Of a stretch of 64,000 nt of DNA, positions 45,821-54,436 are shown one piece after another. The stretch's first letter is position 1, and the number at the start of each line of letters is the position of its first letter. Origin of the DNA: Campylobacteraceae bacterium (GTDB lineage: Bacteria > Campylobacterota > Campylobacteria > Campylobacterales > Campylobacteraceae); the NCBI GenBank assembly GCA_031268335.1, contig JAIRXG010000011.1:89290-153289 (forward strand), given 5' to 3'. The notes below the pieces were generated by a model. That model made no database searches. It was not told where the DNA came from and was given only the letters and a program-made list of their open reading frames with translations. A program made the position numbers and the translations under genes.

Positions 45821-46336
45821 TTATTCGTGCGTAGTATTTGCCTCATATGTAAAAAACCCAACATCTTCACCGATTGTTATTTTAGTCTGAAATTGCCATC
45901 GTCCGATTTTCTCTACATCAATGGCAGAGAAAAACCACCCGCATTTTTCAAGTTGAGACTCTGTAATATTTTGGTTATATTGATTTGTTTCAGGTTTTGT
46001 CAAAAGCAATTTAATATCGGCATTCAAACTGCACTCGTTTTGCTCTTTATCACTTATAGTAATTTTTATATTATTATTTTTTCCTACATGTAAGATGCCG
46101 TTTTGTTCACCGTTAACTTCAAAAAAGATATCGTATTTTTTTTCAAAATTCTCTTGCGAAGCTTTTATTTTATCATAATTTTTATCTACCTCTTGATAAC
46201 TTTGCAGATAAAAAGTATCCATCTCGACAGGATTTTTTAAAGCCTCTACAATAGTATAAATGCAAGCCAAAACTATCAATCCTAAACTGATGAGAATTGC
46301 ATGCGGCCAGTAATTTTTATTATTTCTTTTTTGCAT
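45821..46336 (-). CDS. FixH-family protein of the cbb3 oxidase cluster
   Basis: 171 residues with one N-terminal membrane helix (AILISLGLIVLACIYTIVEAL) and a periplasmic beta domain (about 60-171) resembling FixH/CcoH: NPVEMDTFYLQSYQEVDKNYDK is like the family's opening after the helix, and GRWQFQTKITIGEDVGFFTY is a late strand pair. FixH helps assemble the cbb3 oxidase. Its start overlaps the TPM-like gene by 17 bases. It is the last gene of the oxidase operon. Confidence 0.75.
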   Translation of the reverse strand: MQKRNNKNYWPHAILISLGLIVLACIYTIVEALKNPVEMDTFYLQSYQEVDKNYDKIKASQENFEKKYDIFFEVNGEQNGILHVGKNNNIKITISDKEQNECSLNADIKLLLTKPETNQYNQNITESQLEKCGWFFSAIDVEKIGRWQFQTKITIGEDVGFFTYEANTTHE

Positions 46337-46949
46337 GACGATACCTTATTTTTCTATATATATAAATAAAGAGAGCCGCTGCAAACATAGTATATACTAT
46401 CGCTCTTATATAATCAAGCGTATAGCGGTTAGCATCTCCTATGGCGCTTTCAAGCTCTAAATTATCACTTTTTGCTATCTGTTCGACAACGTCGGCATAA
46501 CCGTTTAATATGGCGGCTGAAAAATTATCCAAATCTTTTTTGACAGCCAAAAGCGGTTTTATTGTACCGTGATATGGAACAGGGCTTAATATTTGATCTT
46601 TGTTGAACTTTTTTTCTATATCTTCACTTGAACTAATAATATCCATTATTTTATCTTCGGAAAACATTATCAAAAGCACATATGGAGCTTCAAGTTTGCC
46701 GACAAATAAATTCATATGTTCTTTGACGGAAATATTGTTTGCGGTTTTATTTAATGATACATAGACGCTTATGCCGTCTTTTCTAAAAAGCTCTTCGCCC
46801 ATCTCGTTTATCTTATCTGTAGCCCTTTGTCCTATAATATCATCCTCATTGTTGATAACATAATTTTGTGCTTGCAATAAAAACGGGATAAAAAAAAGAA
46901 AAGCAGCCGTTAAAAAACGACTGCTTTTAAAAAAATCGCCCAATTTCAT
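46320..46949 (-). CDS. TPM-like membrane-anchored protein of the oxidase cluster
   Basis: 209 residues: signal peptide or helix (FLTAAFLFFIPFLLQAQ), a periplasmic domain about 30-175 resembling the TPM (YgcG/Psb32) fold: VINNEDDIIGQRATDKINEMG and VSLNKTANNISVKEHM, then a C-terminal membrane helix (AIVYTMFAAALFIYIYRKI) and basic tail. Its ATG overlaps the stop of the 33-codon gene by one base. Members of the family act in membrane protein quality control; its job in oxidase biogenesis is inferred from position only. Confidence 0.65.
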   Translation of the reverse strand: MKLGDFFKSSRFLTAAFLFFIPFLLQAQNYVINNEDDIIGQRATDKINEMGEELFRKDGISVYVSLNKTANNISVKEHMNLFVGKLEAPYVLLIMFSEDKIMDIISSSEDIEKKFNKDQILSPVPYHGTIKPLLAVKKDLDNFSAAILNGYADVVEQIAKSDNLELESAIGDANRYTLDYIRAIVYTMFAAALFIYIYRKIRYRHAKKK

Positions 46950-47050
46950 CAGACGATAACTAAATGATTTGGAGTTAAGACAGAGTAAGCCATCAAAACA
47001 GCAATTGCTATAAGTACTAATACTATTAAAGCACTAACTAATTTTTCCAT
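46949..47050 (-). CDS. 33-residue membrane peptide in the cbb3 oxidase operon
   Basis: ATG 47050 behind a strong aaaggag RBS (8 bases) located in the end of the DUF4006 gene; stop 46949-46951 overlaps the ATG of the next gene (TGATG). The product is MEKLVSALIVLVLIAIAVLM, then AYSVLTPNHLVIV: one hydrophobic helix of about 20 residues with a short polar tail. Coupled overlap and RBS make it a real gene. It may be an extra small oxidase subunit in the style of CcoQ or CydX, or a stability factor. It is short enough to be missed by most gene finders. Confidence 0.75.
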   Translation of the reverse strand: MEKLVSALIVLVLIAIAVLMAYSVLTPNHLVIV

Positions 47051-47052
47051 GC

Positions 47053-47268
47053 CTATTCTCCTTTAACAACTCTTAGATTCGCATTGTCAACATCAATAGC
47101 TTTGATGCTTTGCGGATCTGTAATCACATAAGGCTTATCGGCAACACTTTGTTGCGTCAATATACCAAGATATGTTAACACTGCTAAGATTGAAAGCAAT
47201 AGAACCGTAGCTATTAACATACCTGTGATTCCGTGAATGTGAAAAATATGTCTGCTTGTATTTTCCAT
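47053..47268 (-). CDS. DUF4006 family small membrane protein
   Basis: 71 residues with one membrane helix (GITGMLIATVLLLSILAVLTYL) and a C-terminal part with PYVITDPQSIKAIDVDNANLRVVKGE. It matches DUF4006, a family found in the cco operons of this phylum. RBS gaggg 7 bases ahead of the ATG. It follows ccoP by 11 bases. It is probably an accessory subunit or assembly factor of the oxidase. Confidence 0.75.
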   Translation of the reverse strand: MENTSRHIFHIHGITGMLIATVLLLSILAVLTYLGILTQQSVADKPYVITDPQSIKAIDVDNANLRVVKGE

Positions 47269-47279
47269 TGTTTCCCTCC

Positions 47280-48152
47280 TTAACGACGAAGTGAAAGCAC
47301 ATACGCGCCCACAGCTCTTTTTTGAATGTCAGTCAAACGATCATCATTAAATGGAGGCATATTTCCGATATAACCGCTTTTGCCTCTATTCAATACATCT
47401 ACTACAAATTCCGGTTTGCCATAATTTGTCAAATCAGGAGCACCGTTTCCTTTGCCATCTTCACTATGACAAGCTGCGCATACGTTATTCCACACTTCTG
47501 CTTCAGCCTCTTTTGTATTCTCGTCATCAGCCGTTAATGGTTTAGTTTGCGCTAAATATTTAACCAAATAATTTTTAGCTAACTCAACATCGCCTTCGCC
47601 CTCAACCAAACCGTCAAGTTCGGGCAACATTTCAATAAGTTCATAACCTAAACCTTTAGAACCATGCAATACGGAACTAACGATAGAGGCTTCTGTTCCC
47701 CATTTTGTCAAATCAGCCGCCATTTTACCATCGATACCATCGCCCGTCAATCCATGACACGGAGCACATTGTACCGAGAAAATACTCTCACCCATACTTA
47801 TCAAAGTAGCTTCGTCTACATTTTGCCACTTTGCTTCAAACTTGGCATTGTGTCCCGCTACCTCTTCATTGTATTCTCCGATTTGCGAATACGCATTTAA
47901 CGGATAACCTGCATACATGTACCAGATAGCCCAAATACCAAGACCTAAGAAAGAGATAGCCCACCCTAAAGGAAGCGGGTTCTTATACTCTTTAATGCCG
48001 TCCCAAGCTCCATCAGATAACTCGCCGCTACTTTTACTGCCGGCAATATTTTTAAAATATACTGCAAGCACAATCAAAGTGATGACAATAGTCGCCGCAG
48101 CGCCTACTAGTGCGAGTTCATTGATATTACTAAAACCAAAAAGATCGCTCAT
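47280..48152 (-). CDS. ccoP: cbb3 oxidase diheme cytochrome c subunit CcoP
   Basis: 290 residues. Two N-terminal transmembrane helices (about 13-33 and 62-80) then two cytochrome c domains with heme motifs C129-A-P-C-H133 and C225-A-A-C-H229; late methionines (PPFN preceded by NM) can be ligands. It takes electrons from periplasmic cytochromes to CcoN via CcoO. The start overlaps ccoQ by four bases (ATGA). Confidence 0.95.
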   Translation of the reverse strand: MSDLFGFSNINELALVGAAATIVITLIVLAVYFKNIAGSKSSGELSDGAWDGIKEYKNPLPLGWAISFLGLGIWAIWYMYAGYPLNAYSQIGEYNEEVAGHNAKFEAKWQNVDEATLISMGESIFSVQCAPCHGLTGDGIDGKMAADLTKWGTEASIVSSVLHGSKGLGYELIEMLPELDGLVEGEGDVELAKNYLVKYLAQTKPLTADDENTKEAEAEVWNNVCAACHSEDGKGNGAPDLTNYGKPEFVVDVLNRGKSGYIGNMPPFNDDRLTDIQKRAVGAYVLSLRR

Positions 48153-48391
48153 TTTGCTCCCCTTTGCTGTTCAATTTTGCTTTTTTTGATAGGCATAGGT
48201 TCAATAGGCTTGCTATAGATTTCATCTTCCAAAGCTATCTTGCCATACTTTTCATAATTTCTTCTTCCCGTTTTCTCAGATTTGTATAGATGAAAATAGT
48301 ACCAGTAAAGTACCGTCACCAAGAAAAATATTAAGAAAAAATATCCATATGCTTGATACTTGATTAACATACCCATTATGTCCATGCTCAT
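48149..48391 (-). CDS. ccoQ: cbb3 oxidase small subunit CcoQ
   Basis: 80 residues with one transmembrane helix (AYGYFFLIFFLVTVLYWYYF, about 14-33) and a polar C-terminus with repeated charge. Size and the WYYFHLYKSEK ending are typical of epsilonproteobacterial CcoQ. It stabilises the complex. Gap to ccoO is seven bases. Confidence 0.85.
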   Translation of the reverse strand: MSMDIMGMLIKYQAYGYFFLIFFLVTVLYWYYFHLYKSEKTGRRNYEKYGKIALEDEIYSKPIEPMPIKKSKIEQQRGAK

Positions 48392-48398
48392 ATTACAC

Positions 48399-49064
48399 CT
48401 ACTTTAAACTGTTCAAATAAGCAATTAGAGCAACGATTTCTAAGACTTCGCCTTTTGCGAATGCATCTTTGACATCTTGTCCTCTTACGCTATCAACAAT
48501 TACTTCAGCCTCTTGTATTGCTTGAGCTTGCGCTTCTTCCCAAGTACCCAACTTTGGAAAACCTTCTTTATCATAAGGAGTATTAAATACCGCTTTGACA
48601 GTATAAGCTTCAGCGTAAGCAGTTTCTAAATCAGCAACTTTATTGTATAAGTGCTTATAAGCAGGCATAATTGAACCTTTAACATAGGCGGATGGATCTT
48701 TCATATGATCGTCATGCCAATCCGAAGATCTTAAATTGCCAACTCTCATCAAATCCGGACCGGTTCTTTTTGAACCCCATAAAAAAGGTCTGTCATAAGC
48801 ATATTCACCGCTTAATGAATACTTACCGTATCTGTCTGTTTCAGACTTAAACGGTCGTATCATTTGCGAATGACATCCGTTGCAGTTCTCTTTAATATAG
48901 ATATTTTTACCTGCGAGTTCAAGTACCGTATATGGCTTTGTGCCTTCTACCGGACGAGCATTTTCAGCAAAACTTGGGAGTATCTCCACAATGCCCGCAT
49001 ACGCGATAATCACGAATACAACTACTGCGAAAAAGAAAGGATTTTTTTCTAACCAACTAAACAT
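48399..49064 (-). CDS. ccoO: cbb3 oxidase monoheme cytochrome c subunit CcoO
   Basis: 221 residues with N-terminal helix FFAVVVFVIIAYAGIVEILP and heme site C61-N-G-C-H65, followed by SQMIRPFKSETDRYGKYS and PFLWGSKRTGPDLMRVG, the conserved CcoO region. The distal Met ligand is in GSIMPAY. It lies between ccoN and ccoQ in the normal order. Confidence 0.95.
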   Translation of the reverse strand: MFSWLEKNPFFFAVVVFVIIAYAGIVEILPSFAENARPVEGTKPYTVLELAGKNIYIKENCNGCHSQMIRPFKSETDRYGKYSLSGEYAYDRPFLWGSKRTGPDLMRVGNLRSSDWHDDHMKDPSAYVKGSIMPAYKHLYNKVADLETAYAEAYTVKAVFNTPYDKEGFPKLGTWEEAQAQAIQEAEVIVDSVRGQDVKDAFAKGEVLEIVALIAYLNSLK

Positions 49065-49075
49065 AACCGCCTCCT

Positions 49076-50542
49076 TTACGCTGCTACAGGCGTAGCATTT
49101 TGAGGTTCTTTCTCAAGTACTTTGCCTGAATAGATAGTTTTGATGATATTGTATACGAATAGTAAAAATCCTAATACATACAACGCTCCACCTATTGAAC
49201 GGATTACAAAATATGGGAATAGTTTTGTAACAGTATCTATAAATGAATGCTGAAGGCTACCGAAATCATCCGTCGCTCTCCACATCATACCTTGTGAAAT
49301 ACCAGCTATCCACATGCTAGCAAAAAACAGAACGATACCTGTCGTTTGAATCCAAAATTGTGCTTCCATCAAACTCTTACTATAGAGTTCTCTTTTAACA
49401 AATCTTGGAACCATATGGTAAATTGACGCCATCGTCATAAATCCTACCCAACCAAGCGTACCGTCGTGAACATGTCCTGGAACCCAATCTGTGAAATGCG
49501 CCAAAGCGTTTACAGACTTGATAGACAAAATCGGACCTTCAAGAGTTGAGAACATGTAGAACGTCGAAGCTACTATCATAAATTTGATGAGTGGGCTTGA
49601 TTTCAATTGATCCCATTCGCCTTTCATGGTTAAAAGAATGTTTACCGCACTACCCCAAGAAGGCAAAATCAAAACAACAGAAAAGATTGAACCCATCGTC
49701 TGCATCCAATCAGGAACAGTTTGATAGAGTAAATGGTGTCCGCCGGCCCATAAATAAACAAACATCAATCCCCAAAATGCGAACAATGAGAGTTTATATG
49801 AGTAAACAGGCTGTCCGGACTCTTTTGGTAAAAAGTAGTAAAGTTGAGCGATAATGCCAACCGTGAAAACAAACGCAACAGCGTTGTGTCCGTACCACCA
49901 TTGTACCATAGCGTCATTTGCTCCCGCATACATAGAAACGGAGTGTAGCACGCTTCCGTAACCGGATACGAAATATGTAGGAATACTCATGTTATTAAAC
50001 AAGAAAAGCATAGCTATACCCAAAAATGTAGCTATGTAGTACCAAACGGAAATATAGAGTGATTTTTCACGTCTAATACCTATAAGTCCGAAGATGCTAA
50101 CTCCCCATAAAACCCAAAAGACAACAATTACCAAATCCAAAGGCCACTCTAATTCAGCATACTCTTTTCCTGTGGATATGCCTAAAAATAGGTTTACAAC
50201 TGCAGCTAATATGAGTAGAAAATATACCCAAAAGTGCAATTTGCCAATGAACAAAAGAAACGGCGACTCGGCCAATGAGACCTTGAGCACGCGTTGTCCA
50301 ACGTAGTACCATGTTGCGAAAATACCGCTTAACATAAATCCAAAGATAACTCCGGATGTATGCAAAACTCTCAACCTGCCGAATAAACCATATTCGTCAA
50401 GCAAATAGTTCAAGCTAGGAAAAGCCATTTGCAAGGCAATCACAACACCCAAGACCATACCTATAACACCAAATAATATGGCGGAAAAGGTGAATAGCTT
50501 GGCAACCGAATAGTCGTAGTTCAATGCATTCGTAGCCTGCAT
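49076..50542 (-). CDS. ccoN: cbb3 oxidase catalytic subunit I CcoN
   Basis: The start is ATG 50542 behind aggagg; 488 residues, about 12 transmembrane helices. Heme-copper oxidase with the metal ligands in RVLHTSGVIFGF (low-spin heme), WWYGHNAVAF (CuB His and the cross-linked Tyr region), GGHHLLY (CuB His pair) and VPGHVHDGTLGWVG (heme b3). It reduces oxygen at very low concentrations with proton pumping. Promoter TATAAT at 50597. First gene of the N-O-Q-P cluster. Confidence 0.97.
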   Translation of the reverse strand: MQATNALNYDYSVAKLFTFSAILFGVIGMVLGVVIALQMAFPSLNYLLDEYGLFGRLRVLHTSGVIFGFMLSGIFATWYYVGQRVLKVSLAESPFLLFIGKLHFWVYFLLILAAVVNLFLGISTGKEYAELEWPLDLVIVVFWVLWGVSIFGLIGIRREKSLYISVWYYIATFLGIAMLFLFNNMSIPTYFVSGYGSVLHSVSMYAGANDAMVQWWYGHNAVAFVFTVGIIAQLYYFLPKESGQPVYSYKLSLFAFWGLMFVYLWAGGHHLLYQTVPDWMQTMGSIFSVVLILPSWGSAVNILLTMKGEWDQLKSSPLIKFMIVASTFYMFSTLEGPILSIKSVNALAHFTDWVPGHVHDGTLGWVGFMTMASIYHMVPRFVKRELYSKSLMEAQFWIQTTGIVLFFASMWIAGISQGMMWRATDDFGSLQHSFIDTVTKLFPYFVIRSIGGALYVLGFLLFVYNIIKTIYSGKVLEKEPQNATPVAA

Positions 50543-50596
50543 CAAATTCCTCCTAAGTAAAGTTTTTATGTCACAAGAATATCACATAATGCTGAG

Positions 50597-50602
50597 ATTA
50601 TA
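50597..50602 (-). promoter_or_regulatory. -10 box of the cbb3 oxidase operon
   Basis: TATAAT on the minus strand, 54 bases before the ATG of ccoN, in a 171-base gap after the response-regulator gene. It gives the oxidase operon its own promoter. Confidence 0.55.
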
Positions 50603-50713
50603 ATACATTCAAGATACAACCAAGCTTAATAAGATTAGCTGACTCTTAAATAAAAAATCAACTTTTTTCTTTTAAGAGATTAAACACTAAAATAATATTT
50701 ATTATCTTGTTTT

Positions 50714-51394
50714 TTATATTGATATTTTATATCCCAAAGCGGGTACATTTTTAATAAAATCTCTATCCGTTTTCTCTCTTATTCTTTTAACAAATGTCCT
50801 TATTGCTGCATCATTTACTTTTTTGTTTGCCCAAACGGCACGTTTAATATCTTCATGTAACGCAAATGTTCCAAAATGTCCTATCAAAAAAGAGATGAAA
50901 AAAATCTCCTTTTTAGTTAAAATTATTGGTTTGCCCTCTTTTATCAAAATCTTTTTGTTTTTATCGAATTCATATCCTCTTCCAAGTTCAACAATATTGC
51001 TTGCTGAAAATTTTTGTATGGCTACATTTGTAAGCAAAGAGAGCAAATCATCCGGATGAACGGGTTTTATGAGATATTTATCCACCCCTACGTCTATAGC
51101 CTTAAGCAACCTCTCTTTTTCACTAAACGCGCTTAATATTACTATAACCGCATCTTTTGATATGGCTTTTATATCTTTTGCCATTTCCAAACCGTCTTTT
51201 ATAGGCATTAAAACATCCGTAATAACAATATCCGGTTCAAATTTTTTAAATTTTTTCAAACCTTCGCTGCCATCTGCGGCAGTTATAAATTTACCGAATT
51301 CATCTTCTATGGCATTTGCGAGAGATTTTCTAATGTCAACCTCATCCTCTACATATAAAACCGAAAGTTTTTTAAGCGGACTTTGCATTTCCAT
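50714..51394 (-). CDS. two-component response regulator (BumR-like by position)
   Basis: 226 residues: receiver (about 8-125) with acidic pocket VEDEVD, phosphoacceptor Asp in IVITDVLMPIKDG, Ser/Thr in VILSAFSEKE and Lys in KYLIKPVHP; then a winged-helix domain (TKKEIFFISFLIGHFG, DAAIRTFVKRIREK, VPALGYKI). ATG 51394 with aggggaa RBS. It sits beside its kinase and between carA and ccoN, the location of the C. jejuni BumSR butyrate-response pair as I remember it. Confidence 0.88.
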   Translation of the reverse strand: MEMQSPLKKLSVLYVEDEVDIRKSLANAIEDEFGKFITAADGSEGLKKFKKFEPDIVITDVLMPIKDGLEMAKDIKAISKDAVIVILSAFSEKERLLKAIDVGVDKYLIKPVHPDDLLSLLTNVAIQKFSASNIVELGRGYEFDKNKKILIKEGKPIILTKKEIFFISFLIGHFGTFALHEDIKRAVWANKKVNDAAIRTFVKRIREKTDRDFIKNVPALGYKISI

Positions 51395-51406
51395 AATGTT
51401 CCCCTT

Positions 51407-52615
51407 TCATTTAATTGGTATTTTTATCATAAAAAATGCGCCGCCGTCTCTATTGTCAACGGTGATTTCCCCTTGCATACTGTTTTCTATTATCGTCTTA
51501 ACGATATAAAGTCCAAGCCCCGTTCCCGAACTTGCATGTTTAGTCGTAAAATAAGGTTCAAAAACTTTATCGATTATTGTTTCGTCTATGCCGCCGGCAT
51601 TATCTTGTATACATATATATACAAATCCCTCGCCTTTTTTTGCTGATATCACTATGGTGCGTTTTTTAATATTTTTGTCTTTAAAGGCCTCTTTTGCGTT
51701 ATTTATTATATTTAAGATTGCTTGAGATAATTCATTTTTATGTCCGAAAACTTTTATTGTTTTTCTTGCTCTTATCCTTACATGTATCTTCGCTCTGGCA
51801 AGAGAGCCTGCTAAAATGGAAACTACTTCATTTATTGTATCTTTTATAAAAAATATATTTTTATGTTTTTCAAGACTAAAGAAATTTCTAAAATCCTCTA
51901 TGGTTTGCGACATTCTATCTATTACTTTTTTGCCTTGCTCGTATTGTTCTTCCAGTTTGCCCAAATCCTTTTGCACAAGAAATTTTTTCATGCTAAATAA
52001 GATTATTCCAAGCTCCGACAAAGGCTGCCTCCATTGATGAGCAATATTGCCTATCATTTCGCCCATTGCCGCAAGACGCGCTTGCTGAAACACCACTTTG
52101 TCTTTTTCGCGGTTTTTCTCAACCTCTTCTTTGACCTTCTTTTCCAAATTCCTATTTAAATCAAGCAATTGTTTAGTTTGCTTTTCGACTCTGTTTTCAA
52201 GCGTAGCATTCAAGTGTTTTAACTCTTCCTCTTTTCTTTTTAACTCTTCCGTTAAAAGAATATTTTCTGTAACATCATATCTTATGGCAATAAATTCCAA
52301 AATATTTCCATTTTTATCTAAAATAGGAGAAATCGTAGTATTTACATAAAAAGTAGACCCGTCTTTTGCTCTGTTTTTAGCGGTAGCTTTGAATGTTTCT
52401 TTTTTCAAGATGGTGTTCCAAAGCAGTTCGAAATTTGATTTTGGAACGTCAGGATGTCTTACTATGTTGTGATTTTTCCCTATCAACTCATTTTTATTAT
52501 AGCCGCTGATTTTGCAAAACTCTTCGTTTACAAAAGTGATGATGCCGTTTATGTCTGTCTTTGAAACTATATTGCTTTGTTCTATTGCAATTTTATATTG
52601 TCTAAGCTCTCCCAT
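51407..52615 (-). CDS. soluble PAS histidine kinase/phosphatase (BumS-like by position)
   Basis: The start is ATG 52615, overlapping the upstream stop (TGATG) with a cggag RBS. 402 residues, no membrane helix. A PAS domain (about 12-120; FCKISGYNKNELIGKNHNIVRH), a long coiled coil (125-180), the His box with MGEMIGNIAHQWRQPLSE and a HATPase domain (NAKEAF, DNAGGIDE, GTGLGLYIVKTI). A cytoplasmic sensor. In C. jejuni the equivalent protein is reported to work mainly as a phosphatase; that is an analogy, not something visible here. Confidence 0.87.
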   Translation of the reverse strand: MGELRQYKIAIEQSNIVSKTDINGIITFVNEEFCKISGYNKNELIGKNHNIVRHPDVPKSNFELLWNTILKKETFKATAKNRAKDGSTFYVNTTISPILDKNGNILEFIAIRYDVTENILLTEELKRKEEELKHLNATLENRVEKQTKQLLDLNRNLEKKVKEEVEKNREKDKVVFQQARLAAMGEMIGNIAHQWRQPLSELGIILFSMKKFLVQKDLGKLEEQYEQGKKVIDRMSQTIEDFRNFFSLEKHKNIFFIKDTINEVVSILAGSLARAKIHVRIRARKTIKVFGHKNELSQAILNIINNAKEAFKDKNIKKRTIVISAKKGEGFVYICIQDNAGGIDETIIDKVFEPYFTTKHASSGTGLGLYIVKTIIENSMQGEITVDNRDGGAFFMIKIPIK

Positions 52616-53289
52616 CAATCAACTCCGAGCATTGTAATATAACCGCGGTAAGATAAGTATACACCATATGCAACGACTATTGCCGCAGATATTTTAACCA
52701 TCACGTCTCTTACTTTTAAAAGTTCCAAAACAAAACCAAATCCCATCATAGCAGGAAGTGTAGCAAGTCCAAAAACTATCATAACGGCAATGCCTAAAAA
52801 AATAGAACCGCTGGCAGCAGCAAATGCAGCGAAAAAGTAGACAAGTCCGCATGGAAGAAATCCGTTAAAAACTCCCAACAAATAAAAACTTGATAAACCT
52901 TTTGACACTACAAGAAAATTATAGATTTTTCTTACTGCAGGTTTTAACATGAAAGAGCCCTCAAGATATGTTAAAAATCTTGCCTTGCCCATAAGCGAAA
53001 TGCCAAGCGCCATCATAAAACATCCGATTATAAACCATAAAAACCCCTGTGTTTTATAAGACAAAGAGACAACCTGCCCTAAAAACCCAAAAAATGCACC
53101 CAAAAGCGCGTATGAACTAATTCGTCCGAAATGGTATATAAAATGAAAAGATATCTGCTTGCCCAAAGAAGCGTTTTTGTTTATTTTGTGTCCGCTAAGA
53201 GCTGCGACAAAACCTCCGCACATACCTATGCAATGTGCACTTCCCATCAGCGCCGCAAGAAGAATTGTCGCAAAATTTATAATATTCAT
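52615..53289 (-). CDS. TauE/SafE (UreH-like) membrane protein
   Basis: The start is ATG 53289, ten bases after the carA stop; the longer frame into carA is discarded. 224 residues, about six transmembrane helices, with the paired motifs GSAHCIGMCGGFVAA near the N-terminus and GVFNGFLPCGLVYFFAAF near residue 145, each with conserved Cys. Such proteins near cco genes are thought to work in metal or thiol handling for oxidase assembly. Downstream overlap with the kinase gene by one stop/start. Confidence 0.8.
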   Translation of the reverse strand: MNIINFATILLAALMGSAHCIGMCGGFVAALSGHKINKNASLGKQISFHFIYHFGRISSYALLGAFFGFLGQVVSLSYKTQGFLWFIIGCFMMALGISLMGKARFLTYLEGSFMLKPAVRKIYNFLVVSKGLSSFYLLGVFNGFLPCGLVYFFAAFAAASGSIFLGIAVMIVFGLATLPAMMGFGFVLELLKVRDVMVKISAAIVVAYGVYLSYRGYITMLGVD

Positions 53290-53299
53290 ATCATCTAGT

Positions 53300-54436
53300 T
53301 CAGAGTCTCTTTGCAAATTCGGCAAAAACATATTTGCTTTCGTGTGGTCCTGGGCTTGCCTCCGGATGATGTTGAATTGAAAATATAGGTTCATCTATAT
53401 ATTCAAGCCCTTCTATAGTATTGTCAAAAAGATTTATATGTGTGATTTTGGCTATTTTACAAATTTCATCAGGCACGCTGTAATTATGATTTTGCGCTGT
53501 TATTTCAACATATTTATTTGTCTCATTGCGTACGGGGTGGTTTCCGCCATGTTGTCCGAATTTTAATTTATAAGTATTGTATCCGTGAGCAATTGAGAGT
53601 AATTGATGTCCCAAGCAAATTGCAAACATCGGTATTTTTGCCTCTATCAGTTTTTTTAACTCTTCAGCTTCTTTTTTCAATATCAGCGGATCTCCGGGGC
53701 CATTTGATAAAAACACTCCGTGTATTTCACCTTTTTCATATCTTTTGACAATCGCTTCACCTTTTGTATCATACGGTACAACCTCAACGCTGATTCCTGC
53801 CTCTGAAAGTTCATTTAAAATATTGCGCTTGATGCCAAAATCAAATGCGATAACTTTTTTATTTAAAGCATGTGAAGCTTTTTTATATTTTAACTCTTTA
53901 TCATCCCACGCGCCATTTTCGTACATGTAACTCTTTTTTGTACTCACTTGCGGTATATAGTCAAACTCTTCAATTCTCGGAGAGCTTTTGAGCATATTTT
54001 TTAACACCTCTTTGTTGCTCTCTTTGGTGGAAGCTATCATCATTTTAGGACCGCTCTCTCGTATCATTTTTGTCAAAAATCTGGTGTCTATATCACAAAT
54101 GCCAAATCCGTGGTATTTTTTCAAAAATTCAGGAAAATCACTCGTACTTCTAAAATTTGAAGCCTTATCGTTTAAGCTTCTGACAAACATACCGGAAGCG
54201 TGAACCGTAAAACTCTCCATGTCATCATCATTGCACCCTACTATACCGATTTCAGGCATTGTAAAAACAATAAATTGTCCCGCATAGCTTGGGTCGGTAA
54301 TAATCTCTTGATAACCCGTCATTGAAGTGTTAAAAACTATTTCACCTACTCTTGTTCCTTCAGCTCCGAATGATTTGCCTTCTAAAAAAACGCCGTTTTC
54401 TATATATATCCAAACGGGCTTCAACGCTGCGTTCAT
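53300..54436 (-). CDS. carA: carbamoyl-phosphate synthase small subunit
   Basis: 378 residues. N-terminal dimer domain (WIYIENGVFLEGKSFGAEG, GYQEIITDPSYAGQ) and class I glutamine amidotransferase with SNGPGDP, nucleophile Cys in FAICLGHQLLSIAHG, and IQHHPEASPGP carrying the catalytic His and Glu. It supplies ammonia for carbamoyl phosphate (arginine and pyrimidines). It overlaps the DUF507 gene as ATGA. carB is not in the window. Confidence 0.97.
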   Translation of the reverse strand: MNAALKPVWIYIENGVFLEGKSFGAEGTRVGEIVFNTSMTGYQEIITDPSYAGQFIVFTMPEIGIVGCNDDDMESFTVHASGMFVRSLNDKASNFRSTSDFPEFLKKYHGFGICDIDTRFLTKMIRESGPKMMIASTKESNKEVLKNMLKSSPRIEEFDYIPQVSTKKSYMYENGAWDDKELKYKKASHALNKKVIAFDFGIKRNILNELSEAGISVEVVPYDTKGEAIVKRYEKGEIHGVFLSNGPGDPLILKKEAEELKKLIEAKIPMFAICLGHQLLSIAHGYNTYKLKFGQHGGNHPVRNETNKYVEITAQNHNYSVPDEICKIAKITHINLFDNTIEGLEYIDEPIFSIQHHPEASPGPHESKYVFAEFAKRL

